A DNA stretch of 64,000 nt from Thalassotalea sp. 1_MG-2023 (GTDB taxonomy: Bacteria > Pseudomonadota > Gammaproteobacteria > Enterobacterales > Alteromonadaceae). The DNA is taken from contig NZ_JAUOPD010000002.1 in the NCBI RefSeq assembly GCF_030546745.1, positions 186,001-250,000 of the forward strand, written 5' to 3'. Shown here one piece after another: positions 1 through 8,963 of the stretch (its first letter is position 1; each line of letters starts with the position of its first letter). Below the pieces are notes generated by a model. That model was not told where the DNA came from and searched no databases. It was given only the letters and a program-made list of their open reading frames with translations. A program made the translations under genes and the position numbers.

Positions 1-687
1 AGCCATGTCGAGTTTTGTGGCAAAGCGAATGGCTCGTAACATTCTTACAGGATCTTCGCGGTAGCGAGTTTCAGGATCACCGATTAAACGAATTTTTCGT
101 TGAGCAATATCCTTGGCACCATTAGCAAAATCGTACACCTTAAAATCAGCTATCGAATAATAAAGTGCGTTAATGGTAAAATCACGACGTTCAGCGTCTT
201 CTTCAATCGAACCATAAATATTATCACGCAGTAGCATTCCATGTTCACTTTGCTTCGATGTTTTCCCACAATTTTTTGCTTGTTGAGGGTTGTCGTGATG
301 ACCACGGAAAGTAGCAACTTCAATGACATCTCTACCGAACACAATGTGAGCAAGTCGAAAGCGACGACCAATTAAACGACAGTTTCTAAATAACCCTTTA
401 ATTTGTTCAGGTGTTGCATTCGTAGCAATATCAAAGTCTTTTGGCGTTAAACCAAGCATTATGTCTCGTACCCCACCACCGACTAAATACGCATCAAAGC
501 CTGATTTATTAAGACGATAAAGTACTTTTAGAGCATTAGAACTGATATGTTGGCGAGAAACAGGGTGTTGATCCCTGGTCAATATTTGCGGGCCATCGGT
601 GCTTATTGCACTGATTGAACTGTTGGATTTTTTTTCACGCATAGATTGGCCGAATACCTTCTTACACAAATTGATAACGCGTTTGAT
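1..687 (-). CDS. pcnB: Poly(A) polymerase I, 5' part (runs off window)
   Basis: Adds poly(A) tails to RNA 3' ends and so promotes RNA decay. Only the N-terminal ~229 codons are present; the gene continues beyond base 1. The class II nucleotidyltransferase/CCA-transferase core is clear: LVGGGVRD, then [36 protein letters not shown] and [20 protein letters not shown]. The first ATG is at 642, but homology to E. coli PcnB continues upstream of it ([10 protein letters not shown] against TRVANFCRKV). I therefore place the start at an ATC codon (687-685), nine bases after a GAGG Shine-Dalgarno (697-700). E. coli pcnB is known to start at AUU, so a rare start here is plausible. Neighbours gluQ, dksA and sfsA on the same strand match the E. 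coli order. Confidence 0.9.
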   Translation of the reverse strand, partial: MKRVINLCKKVFGQSMREKKSNSSISAISTDGPQILTRDQHPVSRQHISSNALKVLYRLNKSGFDAYLVGGGVRDIMLGLTPKDFDIATNATPEQIKGLFRNCRLIGRRFRLAHIVFGRDVIEVATFRGHHDNPQQAKNCGKTSKQSEHGMLLRDNIYGSIEEDAERRDFTINALYYSIADFKVYDFANGAKDIAQRKIRLIGDPETRYREDPVRMLRAIRFATKLDMA

Positions 688-820
688 ACTTAACAACCTC
701 AAAACTAAAAAAGAGCGCCGCGATCATATAACAGTAGGGCTAAAAAGAGAATGAAAAAAATACAGGCAACTGCAGTTGTAGTAGATATTTCATTGGGATA
801 ATGCAGAAACAACAAGAAAA

Positions 821-1717
821 TTAAATAGTGATCTCGCGAGTTTTTGCCACTAGCTTCCGTTGCCAATTATCGATAGCCCAGCTGATAATCGTTTTAACAT
901 CAGCAGTTTGAAGTAATGCAGGTGGTTGTTGTCCTAAAAATAATAAGGCGTTAATTAAGCTGGAGCCTGGATCATTGCGGTCAATGGCCGGCGCTTTATT
1001 TTGTTTACTTAATTTATAACCTAATTCAGTGACCGCTAATGGAATATGGCCATATTGTGGCGTTGCTTTACCCAATATTTTAAAAAAGCTTAATTGTCTG
1101 GCGGTTGGCTCGAGTAAATCGCAGCCACGGATGACATGAGTGATGTTTTGCTCTATATCGTCTGCGACAACTGCAAGTTGATAGGCATATAAGCCATCAC
1201 GACGTTTTATAATAAAGTCTTCAGCGGCCAAGTGTTTATCGCAGATAACGCTACCTTGAAAAATATCATCATACTGGGCAATTTTGGGCTGATTTATTAC
1301 GCGAATAGCACTTTGCTGTTCTGTTAGGTTCAAGTGTCGGCAATGGCCTTGGTAAATGCCTCCGATCGACTTGATTTGAGCGCGAGTACATTGACAATGG
1401 TAAGCGAGAGAATCTAGCTTTAACGATGAAATTATCTGGTTATACCGCGAATATTGCTGGCTTTGAAACATTACGTCTTCATCCCACTGAAGACCAAAGG
1501 CTAGTAAGGTTTCTAATATTATATCGCTAGCGCCTGCTTGTTCTCTTGGAGGGTCAATATCTTCAATGCGTACGAGCCATTGTCCTTGATGATGTTTAGC
1601 ATCAAGGAAACTTGCTAATGCTGTAATAAGTGAGCCGTAGTGGAGGAGGCCAGACGGAGAAGGAGCAAAGCGACCTCGATATTGCATAGATCGCTTTGTT
1701 GAACTTACGTTATTCAT
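821..1717 (-). CDS. gluQ: Glutamyl-Q tRNA(Asp) synthetase
   Basis: This is a truncated glutamyl-tRNA synthetase paralogue. It activates glutamate and attaches it to the queuosine of tRNA(Asp) rather than to a tRNA 3' end. At 298 aa it has the family length and lacks the anticodon-binding half of GltX. Visible features are the Rossmann-fold opening GRFAPSPSGLLHYGSL (HIGH-like), a four-ligand zinc site (CQC ... Y-GHC near residues 102-120) and a KMSKS-like loop YKLSKQN. It starts 12 bases after the dksA stop, so the two are probably cotranscribed. A second in-frame ATG at residue 11 (MQYRGRF) is a possible alternative start. Confidence 0.93.
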   Translation of the reverse strand: MNNVSSTKRSMQYRGRFAPSPSGLLHYGSLITALASFLDAKHHQGQWLVRIEDIDPPREQAGASDIILETLLAFGLQWDEDVMFQSQQYSRYNQIISSLKLDSLAYHCQCTRAQIKSIGGIYQGHCRHLNLTEQQSAIRVINQPKIAQYDDIFQGSVICDKHLAAEDFIIKRRDGLYAYQLAVVADDIEQNITHVIRGCDLLEPTARQLSFFKILGKATPQYGHIPLAVTELGYKLSKQNKAPAIDRNDPGSSLINALLFLGQQPPALLQTADVKTIISWAIDNWQRKLVAKTREITI

Positions 1718-1729
1718 CTTTACAGATGA

Positions 1730-2170
1730 TTAACCGGCAAGTTGTCGCTCTTTGATTTCCGCTAACGTTTTACATTCAATACAAAGATCAGCGGTAGGTC
1801 GAGCTTCTAATCGGCGAATACCGATTTCAATGCCACAACTTTTACAAAAACCAAAATCATCTTCTTCAATTAACTGCAAAGTTTTTTCAATCTTTTTAAT
1901 TAATTTACGCTCACGATCTCTGGTACGTAATTCTAAGCTAAACTCTTCTTCTTGCGCTGCACGATCCACAGGGTCAGGAAAATTTGCCGCTTCATCTTTC
2001 ATATGAGTTACGGTGCGATCGACTTCTTCACGAAGTTGTGTACGCCATGCTTCTAGGATCTTTTTAAAGTGTTCCAATTGCTCAGCGCTCATGTATTCTT
2101 CATTAGGTTTTTCTACATATGGCTCTACGCCTGCTAACGCTAAAATACCTAAAGCTTTACTGTTTGGCAT
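1730..2170 (-). CDS. dksA: RNA polymerase-binding transcription factor DksA
   Basis: DksA binds the RNA polymerase secondary channel and, with ppGpp, tunes rRNA and amino-acid promoters. The 146-residue protein shows the coiled-coil tip with the essential [11 protein letters not shown] segment and a C4 zinc finger (CKSC ... CIEC). I chose the ATG at 2170 ([18 protein letters not shown]) because a clear AGGAGA ribosome-binding site sits just upstream and the protein then matches E. coli DksA. The reading frame is open 12 codons further to 2206, but that part has no similarity to the family. It lies in the conserved order sfsA-dksA-gluQ-pcnB. Confidence 0.96.
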   Translation of the reverse strand: MPNSKALGILALAGVEPYVEKPNEEYMSAEQLEHFKKILEAWRTQLREEVDRTVTHMKDEAANFPDPVDRAAQEEEFSLELRTRDRERKLIKKIEKTLQLIEEDDFGFCKSCGIEIGIRRLEARPTADLCIECKTLAEIKERQLAG

Positions 2171-2493
2171 GCTAATTCTCCTAATGCTAACTAGTTCAAA
2201 TAACAATTAAAGAATGCTAATTTGACTGCATGTGCCAATTTTTAAAATAGACCTGAAATATCAGAACTATATTGTGTTACGTTAGACAAAATTCAAGAAC
2301 AATCATTAAAAATATTTTTTTTTAGTGGAATATCAGAATGTTACAAATATAACTTATAACGAATGAATCCTGTTTTATCGCAAGCCCACTTTTTTAGCAA
2401 GATTTAACTGCTCTCGTCAATCTTTTGTTGATAATAGTTGTAACAAATTAGCTGTTTTTTTTGTACTTTCATTTAATACTTTAATAGCGGGAA
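2171..2493. other. Intergenic region upstream of dksA
   Basis: About 320 AT-rich bases between dksA and the stop of sfsA, with no coding potential that I can support. It contains the candidate dksA promoter listed separately and several T runs. I see no convincing intrinsic terminator for sfsA. Confidence 0.5.
2268..2296 (-). promoter_or_regulatory. Candidate sigma-70 promoter of dksA
   Basis: On the minus strand a TTGAAT -35 box (2291-2296) and an AATATA -10 box (2268-2273) are separated by 17 bases. They lie about 100 bases upstream of the dksA start codon. The match is moderate and the region is AT-rich, so chance matches are possible. Confidence 0.35.
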
Positions 2494-3228
2494 TCACTTT
2501 TTTGCCAGTTTATAATCTATAAAACTAACAGGTATGGGGGTAGTTAATTGTATGTCGACGTCGTGTTTCTTAATAGAAAATTCTGCTTTATATGCGAAAA
2601 CTTCAACCCCTTTTGCTTTTGCTTGGCTAAGTAAGTCTGCATAAATTGGATCTATATGCGCTGCAGCTTTGACATTATTAATAGCGGAATGAAGCACAGC
2701 AAACAATAACACCGCGCGTTTACCTTGTTCTACAATTTCTATTAATTCACGTAAATGCTTTTGTCCCCGTAGGGTTTTAGCGTCAGGAAAATAACCTTGT
2801 TCATGCTCAAATAAAGTGACACTTTTCACTTCGATATAGGTTTCAGTTTCATTTTCATCGCGAAGATAAAAGTCAGCTTTGCTGTTTTCGTTACCATATT
2901 TTACTTCCCGCCTTAATGCTGAAAAGTGTTCGAATTCATTAATTATTCCATTGTTTAATGCTTCTTCTACTAACTGGTTCGCGCGAATTGTATTGACGCA
3001 GATGATGTGTTGTTGCTCGGTTATACTAAGCTCCCAGCTATAGGGGTATTTTCTTTTTTTATTCTCTGAAACACTATAAAGCACCGTGTTTCCCGGAGTA
3101 GCACAGCCGGTCATTGCACCTGTATTCGCACAATGAATAGTGGTTTGATCGCCGTTATCAAGAATGACATCTGCAAGAAATCGTTTATATCGCTTTTCAA
3201 GGGTTGCTTGAGCAAGTGTTAGCTTCAT
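2494..3228 (-). CDS. sfsA: DNA/RNA nuclease SfsA (sugar fermentation stimulation protein)
   Basis: SfsA family members carry an OB-like N-terminal domain followed by a restriction-endonuclease-like fold; the cellular role is poorly defined. The protein shows the family blocks [41 protein letters not shown] and [10 protein letters not shown]. The IEVKSVT segment holds the catalytic-type E-V-K residues. I placed the start at the ATG at 3228 ([17 protein letters not shown]) because E. coli SfsA begins at the equivalent point. The frame extends 11 codons upstream to 3261. It precedes dksA on the same strand. Confidence 0.93.
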   Translation of the reverse strand: MKLTLAQATLEKRYKRFLADVILDNGDQTTIHCANTGAMTGCATPGNTVLYSVSENKKRKYPYSWELSITEQQHIICVNTIRANQLVEEALNNGIINEFEHFSALRREVKYGNENSKADFYLRDENETETYIEVKSVTLFEHEQGYFPDAKTLRGQKHLRELIEIVEQGKRAVLLFAVLHSAINNVKAAAHIDPIYADLLSQAKAKGVEVFAYKAEFSIKKHDVDIQLTTPIPVSFIDYKLAKK

Positions 3229-3350
3229 CGTAATTGCGATTCCGTAAAATAAAGTGTGCATGATAGTACAATATTTATTGAACTAAGTGTGAGCAGCTTG
3301 CTTGTTTGGTGTAAACTAACACAATGAATTTCAAGAAATAAGGTGTTCCC

Positions 3351-4649
3351 GTGATGCATGGTGTTCAAGTACATTTAATTAACGACAATAAAGCAACAGA
3401 CTGGCAACAGAATAAAACGATTCAACATATTAATGGTGAGGTATTTTTATACTTTCCTGAGTTTGATCAATATATTGAACGAAATATTCAAAAAGCAGCT
3501 CGAAAAATAGAAAACATGGGTGTTGAACAAGTAACCCTCGCCGGAGATGATTGGCAAGAAAGTTACCAGTGGGCGTTTGCGCAAGGTTTTAGCTCGGTGA
3601 CTAAAAGCAATAATATCCACTTCACTGGTGAACCTGAACTTATCAATAAACTTGCTAATAAATTGAAGACTTATGCTTGGGCAAAGCGCTTAACCAATCA
3701 AACGGCGGCAGAGCAATCGCCAGAAATATTGGTAGCGAGTGTGTTTGAATATGTAAAAGCGTTGTCGCCTGAATATGTCAGCATGAATGTGATCAAGGGT
3801 GAAGCATTGAATGAAAATGGCTGGGTTGGCGTATATAACGTAGGTAAAGCTAGTCAACATGAGCCTTGTTTAGCTGAAATTGATTTTAATCCTAGCGGCA
3901 ATTCAGACGCTCCAGTAGATGTGTGTTTGGTTGGTAAAGGTATTACCTTTGATACAGGCGGGTATAGCATAAAATCAAATGATGGCATGTTTAACATGAA
4001 ATGTGACATGGGTGGCGTAGCTGTTGTGGCGGCTGCTTTAGCTTATGCAATGCAACAAGGGTTAACTAAACGTGTAAAATTAATACTATGTTGTGCTGAA
4101 AACATGATCAGCGGAAGTGCGTATAAAGTCAGTGATATTTTAACCTATAAAAATGGCGTTACCTGCGAAGTTGCTAATACTGATGCTGAAGGGCGTCTTG
4201 TTTTAGCCGATGGCTTATTACTGGCTAGTGAATATTCACCTAACATGATTATTGATGCGGCAACGTTGACAGGGGCCGCCATGTTAGCAACAGGGGGTGA
4301 CTATACAGCGCTAATGTCGTTAGACAATGTAGCCTCTGAACAGGCTTTAGTTGCTGCTAAAGCAGAAGGTGAACCTTTGTGGCCATTACCTTTAGCGCCG
4401 TGGCATCAAGAAAAGTGTCCTTCTGCCTTTGCAGATACCGCGAATAGCCGGACGCAAAAAGGTGGTGGAATGGGAGGTGCAAGTAATGCTGCTGGCTTTT
4501 TATCAAGGTTTGTGCCGAATGAAGGAAAAGGTTGGCTACATTTTGATTTAGCTGCTGCTTATAATGGTAGCGCAAATAGTTTGTGGGCTGCAGGCGCTAC
4601 CGGAATGTCTATCGCAACTATCGCAAACTTGCTGTTAAATAATAAATAA
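3351..4649 (+). CDS. pepB: Peptidase B (M17 leucyl aminopeptidase family)
   Basis: A cytoplasmic two-metal aminopeptidase that removes N-terminal residues from peptides. The 432-residue length and the C-terminal catalytic domain match PepB. The signature NTDAEGRLVLADGL is intact, as are VGKGITFDTGGYSIK (metal and substrate lysine) and IIDAATLTGAA. The start is either GTG at 3351, seven bases after an AAGG, or the adjacent ATG at 3354. It is divergent from sfsA and convergent with the next gene, with a hairpin at the junction. Confidence 0.93.
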   Translation: MMHGVQVHLINDNKATDWQQNKTIQHINGEVFLYFPEFDQYIERNIQKAARKIENMGVEQVTLAGDDWQESYQWAFAQGFSSVTKSNNIHFTGEPELINKLANKLKTYAWAKRLTNQTAAEQSPEILVASVFEYVKALSPEYVSMNVIKGEALNENGWVGVYNVGKASQHEPCLAEIDFNPSGNSDAPVDVCLVGKGITFDTGGYSIKSNDGMFNMKCDMGGVAVVAAALAYAMQQGLTKRVKLILCCAENMISGSAYKVSDILTYKNGVTCEVANTDAEGRLVLADGLLLASEYSPNMIIDAATLTGAAMLATGGDYTALMSLDNVASEQALVAAKAEGEPLWPLPLAPWHQEKCPSAFADTANSRTQKGGGMGGASNAAGFLSRFVPNEGKGWLHFDLAAAYNGSANSLWAAGATGMSIATIANLLLNNK

Positions 4650-4661
4650 CATGATCTCAGC

Positions 4662-4695
4662 AAAGAGCAGTTACATGGCCTGTGATTGCTCTTTT
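4662..4695. terminator. Bidirectional terminator between convergent genes
   Basis: Arms AAAGAGCA (4662-4669) and TGCTCTTT (4687-4694) form an 8-bp stem followed by T residues. A short inner ACA/TGT pairing strengthens it. It serves pepB and overlaps the last codons of the convergent gene at 4671. Confidence 0.6.
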
Positions 4696-5144
4696 ACAAA
4701 TTCAACCAGCCACTGTTTTGCGTTAAATATATCAGTAAAGACATGAAAGGTAAGGTTGCACGATTGGTATACCCGTTTTAGTTGCATTTGTTGAATATCA
4801 GCAGTATTACTATCAACAATAACACTCGCGTTCGCGATCATTCCATGTTGCATTCGATAACGCGTTACATCGACTAAAATTTTTTCTGCCTCTGGGGTAA
4901 AAATACTGTTTCCATAAAAGGTAATTAATAACCCCCAAGGCTTCCCTTGGTATTGCTCGCAAGCAACCTGCATATCTTTTACGTATGCTTTTGCGGTGAT
5001 CTCGTTGAAAGGTCCTCGAGCATCAACAACCAGTATGTTGTTTTCCCTTTCAATATTGTAATCACCATGGGCGGCTAAATTCACATCATCTTCCTTGTTT
5101 TTTATCGGGTCAATATCAATAGCAAAAATATGAATGCTTGCCAA
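4671..5144 (-). CDS. Hypothetical protein, possible STAS/SpoIIAA-like fold
   Basis: A 157-residue soluble protein that I do not recognise as a named family. The middle has the pattern ILVVDARGPFNEITAKAYVKDM, then WGLLITFYGNSIFTPEAEKIL and ANASVIVDSN. This alternation of hydrophobic strands and amphipathic helices recalls small STAS/SpoIIAA-like domains of marine gammaproteobacteria. No signal peptide or membrane segment is evident. The start is uncertain because no good ribosome-binding site precedes 5144, and the first ~25 residues look unlike the rest. It is monocistronic, convergent with pepB and divergent from hrpB. Confidence 0.6.
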   Translation of the reverse strand: MASIHIFAIDIDPIKNKEDDVNLAAHGDYNIERENNILVVDARGPFNEITAKAYVKDMQVACEQYQGKPWGLLITFYGNSIFTPEAEKILVDVTRYRMQHGMIANASVIVDSNTADIQQMQLKRVYQSCNLTFHVFTDIFNAKQWLVEFVKEQSQAM

Positions 5145-5333
5145 GTAAGCAGATTTTCTAAAAGATGCAAATTATTTAAACAATCGTATATCAATGATTT
5201 ATCCTTTTTATTTTATGTCTGAATTGTGTGAAAACTAATAGCCTAATCACTATTAAAGACTATTGCCTTCGTATTTAAAATACCTCATAAGCATTCAGGA
5301 ATACTGTGCAATTGTACTCAGAGAAATTAACAG

Positions 5334-7925
5334 GTGAGGATGTCGTTTTTATGTAACAAGCACATTTTTAGTTTCTACTCTGATATAATTTTGCCAACCT
5401 TTTACAACTTCATTGACAACAAATTGTTACCAATAGACGAATTTTTGCCCGAGCTTAATGCTATGCTAAAAGCGAATAAGCGTGTGGTCTTACAGGCAGA
5501 GCCTGGTGCAGGTAAATCTACGGCAGTGCCGCTTTCATTATTAGCATCAGGTGTGTTTGGCAGCAAAAAAATTATCATGTTAGAGCCTCGCCGTGTTGCG
5601 GTTAAATCTATTGCACATTATTTAGCTGGAAAATTAGGTGAGAAAGTTGGGCAAACGGTAGGTTACCAAATGCGTAACGAACGGAAAATATCTAACAATA
5701 CACGTTTAGAAATTGTCACTGAGGGCGTATTAACACGTAGAATTCAAACAGATCCAGAATTGTCTGATGTTGGCTTGATTATTTTTGATGAATTTCATGA
5801 ACGCTCTATACATGCAGATTTAGCATTAATTTTATCATTAGAAGTTCAAGAAGCTTATAACGAAACATTAAAAATGCTGGTGATGTCAGCAACGATTGAT
5901 ACTCAACAAGTTTCAAACTACCTACATCATGCGCCAGTGATGTCATGTCCTGGAAGAAGTTTCCCTGTAACTATTGAATATAATGGACAACGAAGTCGTT
6001 ATCTCACCGAAACTGTTTTATCTGTCATTAAGCGTGAACTTGAACATGAAGAGCAAGGGGATATTCTAGTTTTTTTACCCGGACAGGCTGATATTAAACG
6101 TTGTATTGCAGCAGCTCAGCAAGCGCTAGAGCCGTCGGTAGATTTACTTCCTTTATACGGTGGCTTACCGCTTGCCCAGCAGTCGTTAGCATTAACAAAG
6201 AAACATTCACAGCAAAGAAGGGTCATTTTTGCGACCAATATTGCTGAAACTAGCTTAACAATCGAAGGTATCACTATAGTAATAGATTCTGGGCTTGAGA
6301 AAATATTAACTTTTGATGTAAAAAGTGGCTTATCTAGGCTCGACACTACCAACATAGCAAAAGCTTCGGCCAGTCAAAGAGCTGGTAGGGCTGGCAGACT
6401 AACTGCGGGTAAATGTATTCGCTTATGGTCTGAAAGTGAACAACAGCGTTTAGCTGACTACCAACCAGAAGAAGTGTTAAATGCTGAACTTACAAGCTTT
6501 GTGCTTGAGCTCTCTGCTTGGGGGATCACGCAATATCAAGAAGTTAATTGGTTATCAGAACCGGCTAAGTATCATTTTGATGCCGCGTGTGAATTGAACC
6601 AGTCGTTAGGCTTTATAGACAATGACAATAAAATTACTGCGTTAGGGCAACAGGCATTATTGCTAGGTGTAGAACCAAGGCTTGCGAGTATGTTATTACG
6701 CGCTGATTCACCCAAACACACTGCTATAGCCTGTTTACTTGCTGCACTTTTATCAGAAAGGGATATGTTAATTTCGCCGCAAAATGCAGACATAACCGCG
6801 CGATTTCTTGTCTTAGCTGAATATTTACAGCAGCAGTCGATACCTAAGGGCGTGAATCGTACAGCCTTAGAACAAGTCGTTAAACTGGCCAAAAATTTTG
6901 CCAGTAAATTATCAATACAGTTGGTACTTACTTACCTAGAAATTGACACTTTTAGAGAGTGTGCCGCTCAACTTCTCTATTTCGCCTTTCCTGAAAGGCT
7001 TGCAAAAGCGCGAGATAAGCAAGGTGAACGTTATTTACTGGCGAATGGCCGAGGCGTTTCGCTTAACGAAACTGACGCTTTAAGTGCTGAAACATGGCTG
7101 ATCGTTTGTCACTGTGATGGAAAAAATAAAGATGGTAAAGTATTTTTAGCGCTGCCGGTGAAGCCATCTCAGCTTTCAACTATTTTACAGAACGATTTAC
7201 GAGAAGAAACACAGTATAAGCTCGATAACAAAAAAAATGCCATTCACAGTATTAGTAGAACGTATTACAAGGCATTAACGATTGCAGAAGAGAATAATGG
7301 CGCTCTTTCGCAAGCACATTTTTCCGCTTGTCTTAAAGATATTCTGCAACAGGAAGGGTTAAGCTTCTTAAATTGGTCATCACGATGTCGATCATGGCTG
7401 ACAAGAGCTCAATGGTTAGGTCGGCAACTAGAGACCTTTCCTCAGATTTCTGAGCAGCATTTACTTTCTACGATTGAAGATTGGCTTATTCCTTATCTGA
7501 ATAAAATTAGTAACTTAAAGGCCCTTAAAGAGCTTGATATATACCCACTATTGATTGCTAATGTAGACTGGCAACAGCAACAGTTCATGGATGAAAATGC
7601 GCCGATACATTTTCAAACGCCTAGCGGTAAACAGGTATTAATTCGATATGATGAGTCACAAGGACCAACCGTTGCAGTGATTTTACAAGAAATGTTTGGC
7701 CAGCTTGAAACGCCTAAATTGGCATCACAGCAAGTACCTTTACGTTTTGAGTTGTTATCTCCAGCTCGCCGACCTATACAAACCACGAGTGATTTAAGGC
7801 GTTTTTGGCAATCTTCCTATTTCGACGTTGCTAAAGACATGCGTGGAAAATACCCTAAACATAGATGGCCTGAAAAACCCTTAGAAGAAAAGCCTGGGCG
7901 CTCTATTAAACAAAAATCTGCTTAA
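5334..7925 (+). CDS. hrpB: ATP-dependent helicase HrpB
   Basis: A DEAH-box RNA helicase-like ATPase of superfamily 2. Motifs in order are Walker A EPGAGKST, Ia LEPRR, II DEFHERS (DEFH variant typical of HrpB), III SATI, IV-V NIAETSLTI and VI QRAGRAGR. The helicase-associated and HrpB C-terminal domains follow, giving about 860 residues. The start is unclear. GTG at 5334 and ATG at 5340 add about 30 residues with no family counterpart, whereas similarity to E. coli HrpB begins at LLPIDEFLPELNAML, close to a TTG at 5424. A TATAAT (5384-5389) lies inside the extra segment. Confidence 0.9.
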   Translation: MRMSFLCNKHIFSFYSDIILPTFYNFIDNKLLPIDEFLPELNAMLKANKRVVLQAEPGAGKSTAVPLSLLASGVFGSKKIIMLEPRRVAVKSIAHYLAGKLGEKVGQTVGYQMRNERKISNNTRLEIVTEGVLTRRIQTDPELSDVGLIIFDEFHERSIHADLALILSLEVQEAYNETLKMLVMSATIDTQQVSNYLHHAPVMSCPGRSFPVTIEYNGQRSRYLTETVLSVIKRELEHEEQGDILVFLPGQADIKRCIAAAQQALEPSVDLLPLYGGLPLAQQSLALTKKHSQQRRVIFATNIAETSLTIEGITIVIDSGLEKILTFDVKSGLSRLDTTNIAKASASQRAGRAGRLTAGKCIRLWSESEQQRLADYQPEEVLNAELTSFVLELSAWGITQYQEVNWLSEPAKYHFDAACELNQSLGFIDNDNKITALGQQALLLGVEPRLASMLLRADSPKHTAIACLLAALLSERDMLISPQNADITARFLVLAEYLQQQSIPKGVNRTALEQVVKLAKNFASKLSIQLVLTYLEIDTFRECAAQLLYFAFPERLAKARDKQGERYLLANGRGVSLNETDALSAETWLIVCHCDGKNKDGKVFLALPVKPSQLSTILQNDLREETQYKLDNKKNAIHSISRTYYKALTIAEENNGALSQAHFSACLKDILQQEGLSFLNWSSRCRSWLTRAQWLGRQLETFPQISEQHLLSTIEDWLIPYLNKISNLKALKELDIYPLLIANVDWQQQQFMDENAPIHFQTPSGKQVLIRYDESQGPTVAVILQEMFGQLETPKLASQQVPLRFELLSPARRPIQTTSDLRRFWQSSYFDVAKDMRGKYPKHRWPEKPLEEKPGRSIKQKSA
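5384..5389 (+). promoter_or_regulatory. Candidate -10 box inside the extended hrpB 5' end
   Basis: A perfect TATAAT hexamer lies 35 bases before the TTG at 5424, where HrpB homology starts. No strong -35 hexamer is seen at 16-18 bases upstream. If used, it would exclude the upstream starts. Confidence 0.3.
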
Positions 7926-8015
7926 CATTTGTTGAGTCTTTCAAGACGATCTATCGTGAATAATTAGAGTAATAATTAAATTAATCAGACCTCTCAATAA
8001 GAGGGTTAATATAGT

Positions 8016-8038
8016 AAAAGCTCGTTTTGAGCGCTTTT
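8016..8038 (+). terminator. Possible terminator after hrpB
   Basis: AAAAGC (8016-8021) can pair with GCTTTT (8033-8038), with a short TC/GA inner pairing and a GC bulge. A second small CCTCT/AGAGG hairpin lies just upstream (7990-8004). Neither is followed by a long T tract, so the call is weak. Confidence 0.3.
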
Positions 8039-8136
8039 CAGCCTGTCTCTGTTTGCTATTTTTTGACCATTTGTTACTATTTAAATAATAAGAGTTCTAA
8101 TTAATTTTTGAGTCAGGAGCGAAATACATTAATGTT

Positions 8137-8955
8137 ATGAGTATAAAACCACTTAGTTTTGAAGAGTTAGCAAAAGAAGAAAATATTGATTTTGTTTACG
8201 ATAGTGAAGCAAATACCGTATTGATTGATGACCTTGGAACGATAGATTTATCAGTTTTTGTTGAAATGGTAATGCGCTACTCGTATCAAATAAATGCAGC
8301 AAAAATAAGCATTAAAGTAAATGAGTCTCAGGCCATTTATTTTTTTCAACATGGCTTTAAAGTTGAAGCCTCAATAATGGCTTACTATGGCTTACAAGAT
8401 GCTTTTTATGTTGTTTATTACCTTAATGATAAACACCATAAAAATCATCTCGCGACTATCCATGATAAAGTGCTTGAAAAGGCCTATATTAGTAGAAAAA
8501 ATAAATTAACTGATTTTAGTTTTGATCGTGTCACGGTTGGTACAAATACAGTACGCACTAACGTAGAAAGCAAAGATAAGTTAGTATTTACGGGTCGTGA
8601 GCATTCAATTGCTGATCATGACACGCATCATAAATTTTTTGCCCAATCGAATGACAAAATTGTAGCAACCGCCACAGCAAGCTATGATGAGTCTCAGCAA
8701 GTTGTTGAGTTCTCAGATTTTATAGTAAGTGCTGAATTTGATGTTTGGCAGTTACTGATCAATTTAATCACTGAAATGGAACAACACTTTAAAGCGCTAA
8801 AGTGTACTACTGCCTTTACCATTGTGCCAGCAAGCAGCCTTGCTATTAACGCAATATGTGTTGAACAAGGGTTTGAGTTTGGCGGACGATTAAAAAATGA
8901 ATCACTGGTAGATGGCGAGTTAGATAGCCTAAATACATGGTTCAAGCGATTATAG
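8137..8955 (+). CDS. AblB-like GNAT acetyltransferase (putative beta-lysine N-acetyltransferase)
   Basis: This 272-residue protein has the architecture of AblB, the enzyme that makes the compatible solute N-epsilon-acetyl-beta-lysine. Its N-terminal segment FFQHGFKVEASIMAYYGLQD matches the AblB linker region. Its C-terminal GNAT half ends with TAFTIVPASSLAINAICVE and FEFGGRLKNES, equivalent to the AblB block around YQYSGRLINN and the NxW end. No lysine 2,3-aminomutase (ablA) lies in this window, so the true substrate is open. It ends 8 bases before the preferred glnD start and is probably cotranscribed with it. Function is inferred from remembered family pattern only. Confidence 0.65.
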   Translation: MSIKPLSFEELAKEENIDFVYDSEANTVLIDDLGTIDLSVFVEMVMRYSYQINAAKISIKVNESQAIYFFQHGFKVEASIMAYYGLQDAFYVVYYLNDKHHKNHLATIHDKVLEKAYISRKNKLTDFSFDRVTVGTNTVRTNVESKDKLVFTGREHSIADHDTHHKFFAQSNDKIVATATASYDESQQVVEFSDFIVSAEFDVWQLLINLITEMEQHFKALKCTTAFTIVPASSLAINAICVEQGFEFGGRLKNESLVDGELDSLNTWFKRL

Positions 8956-8963
8956 AGAACACA

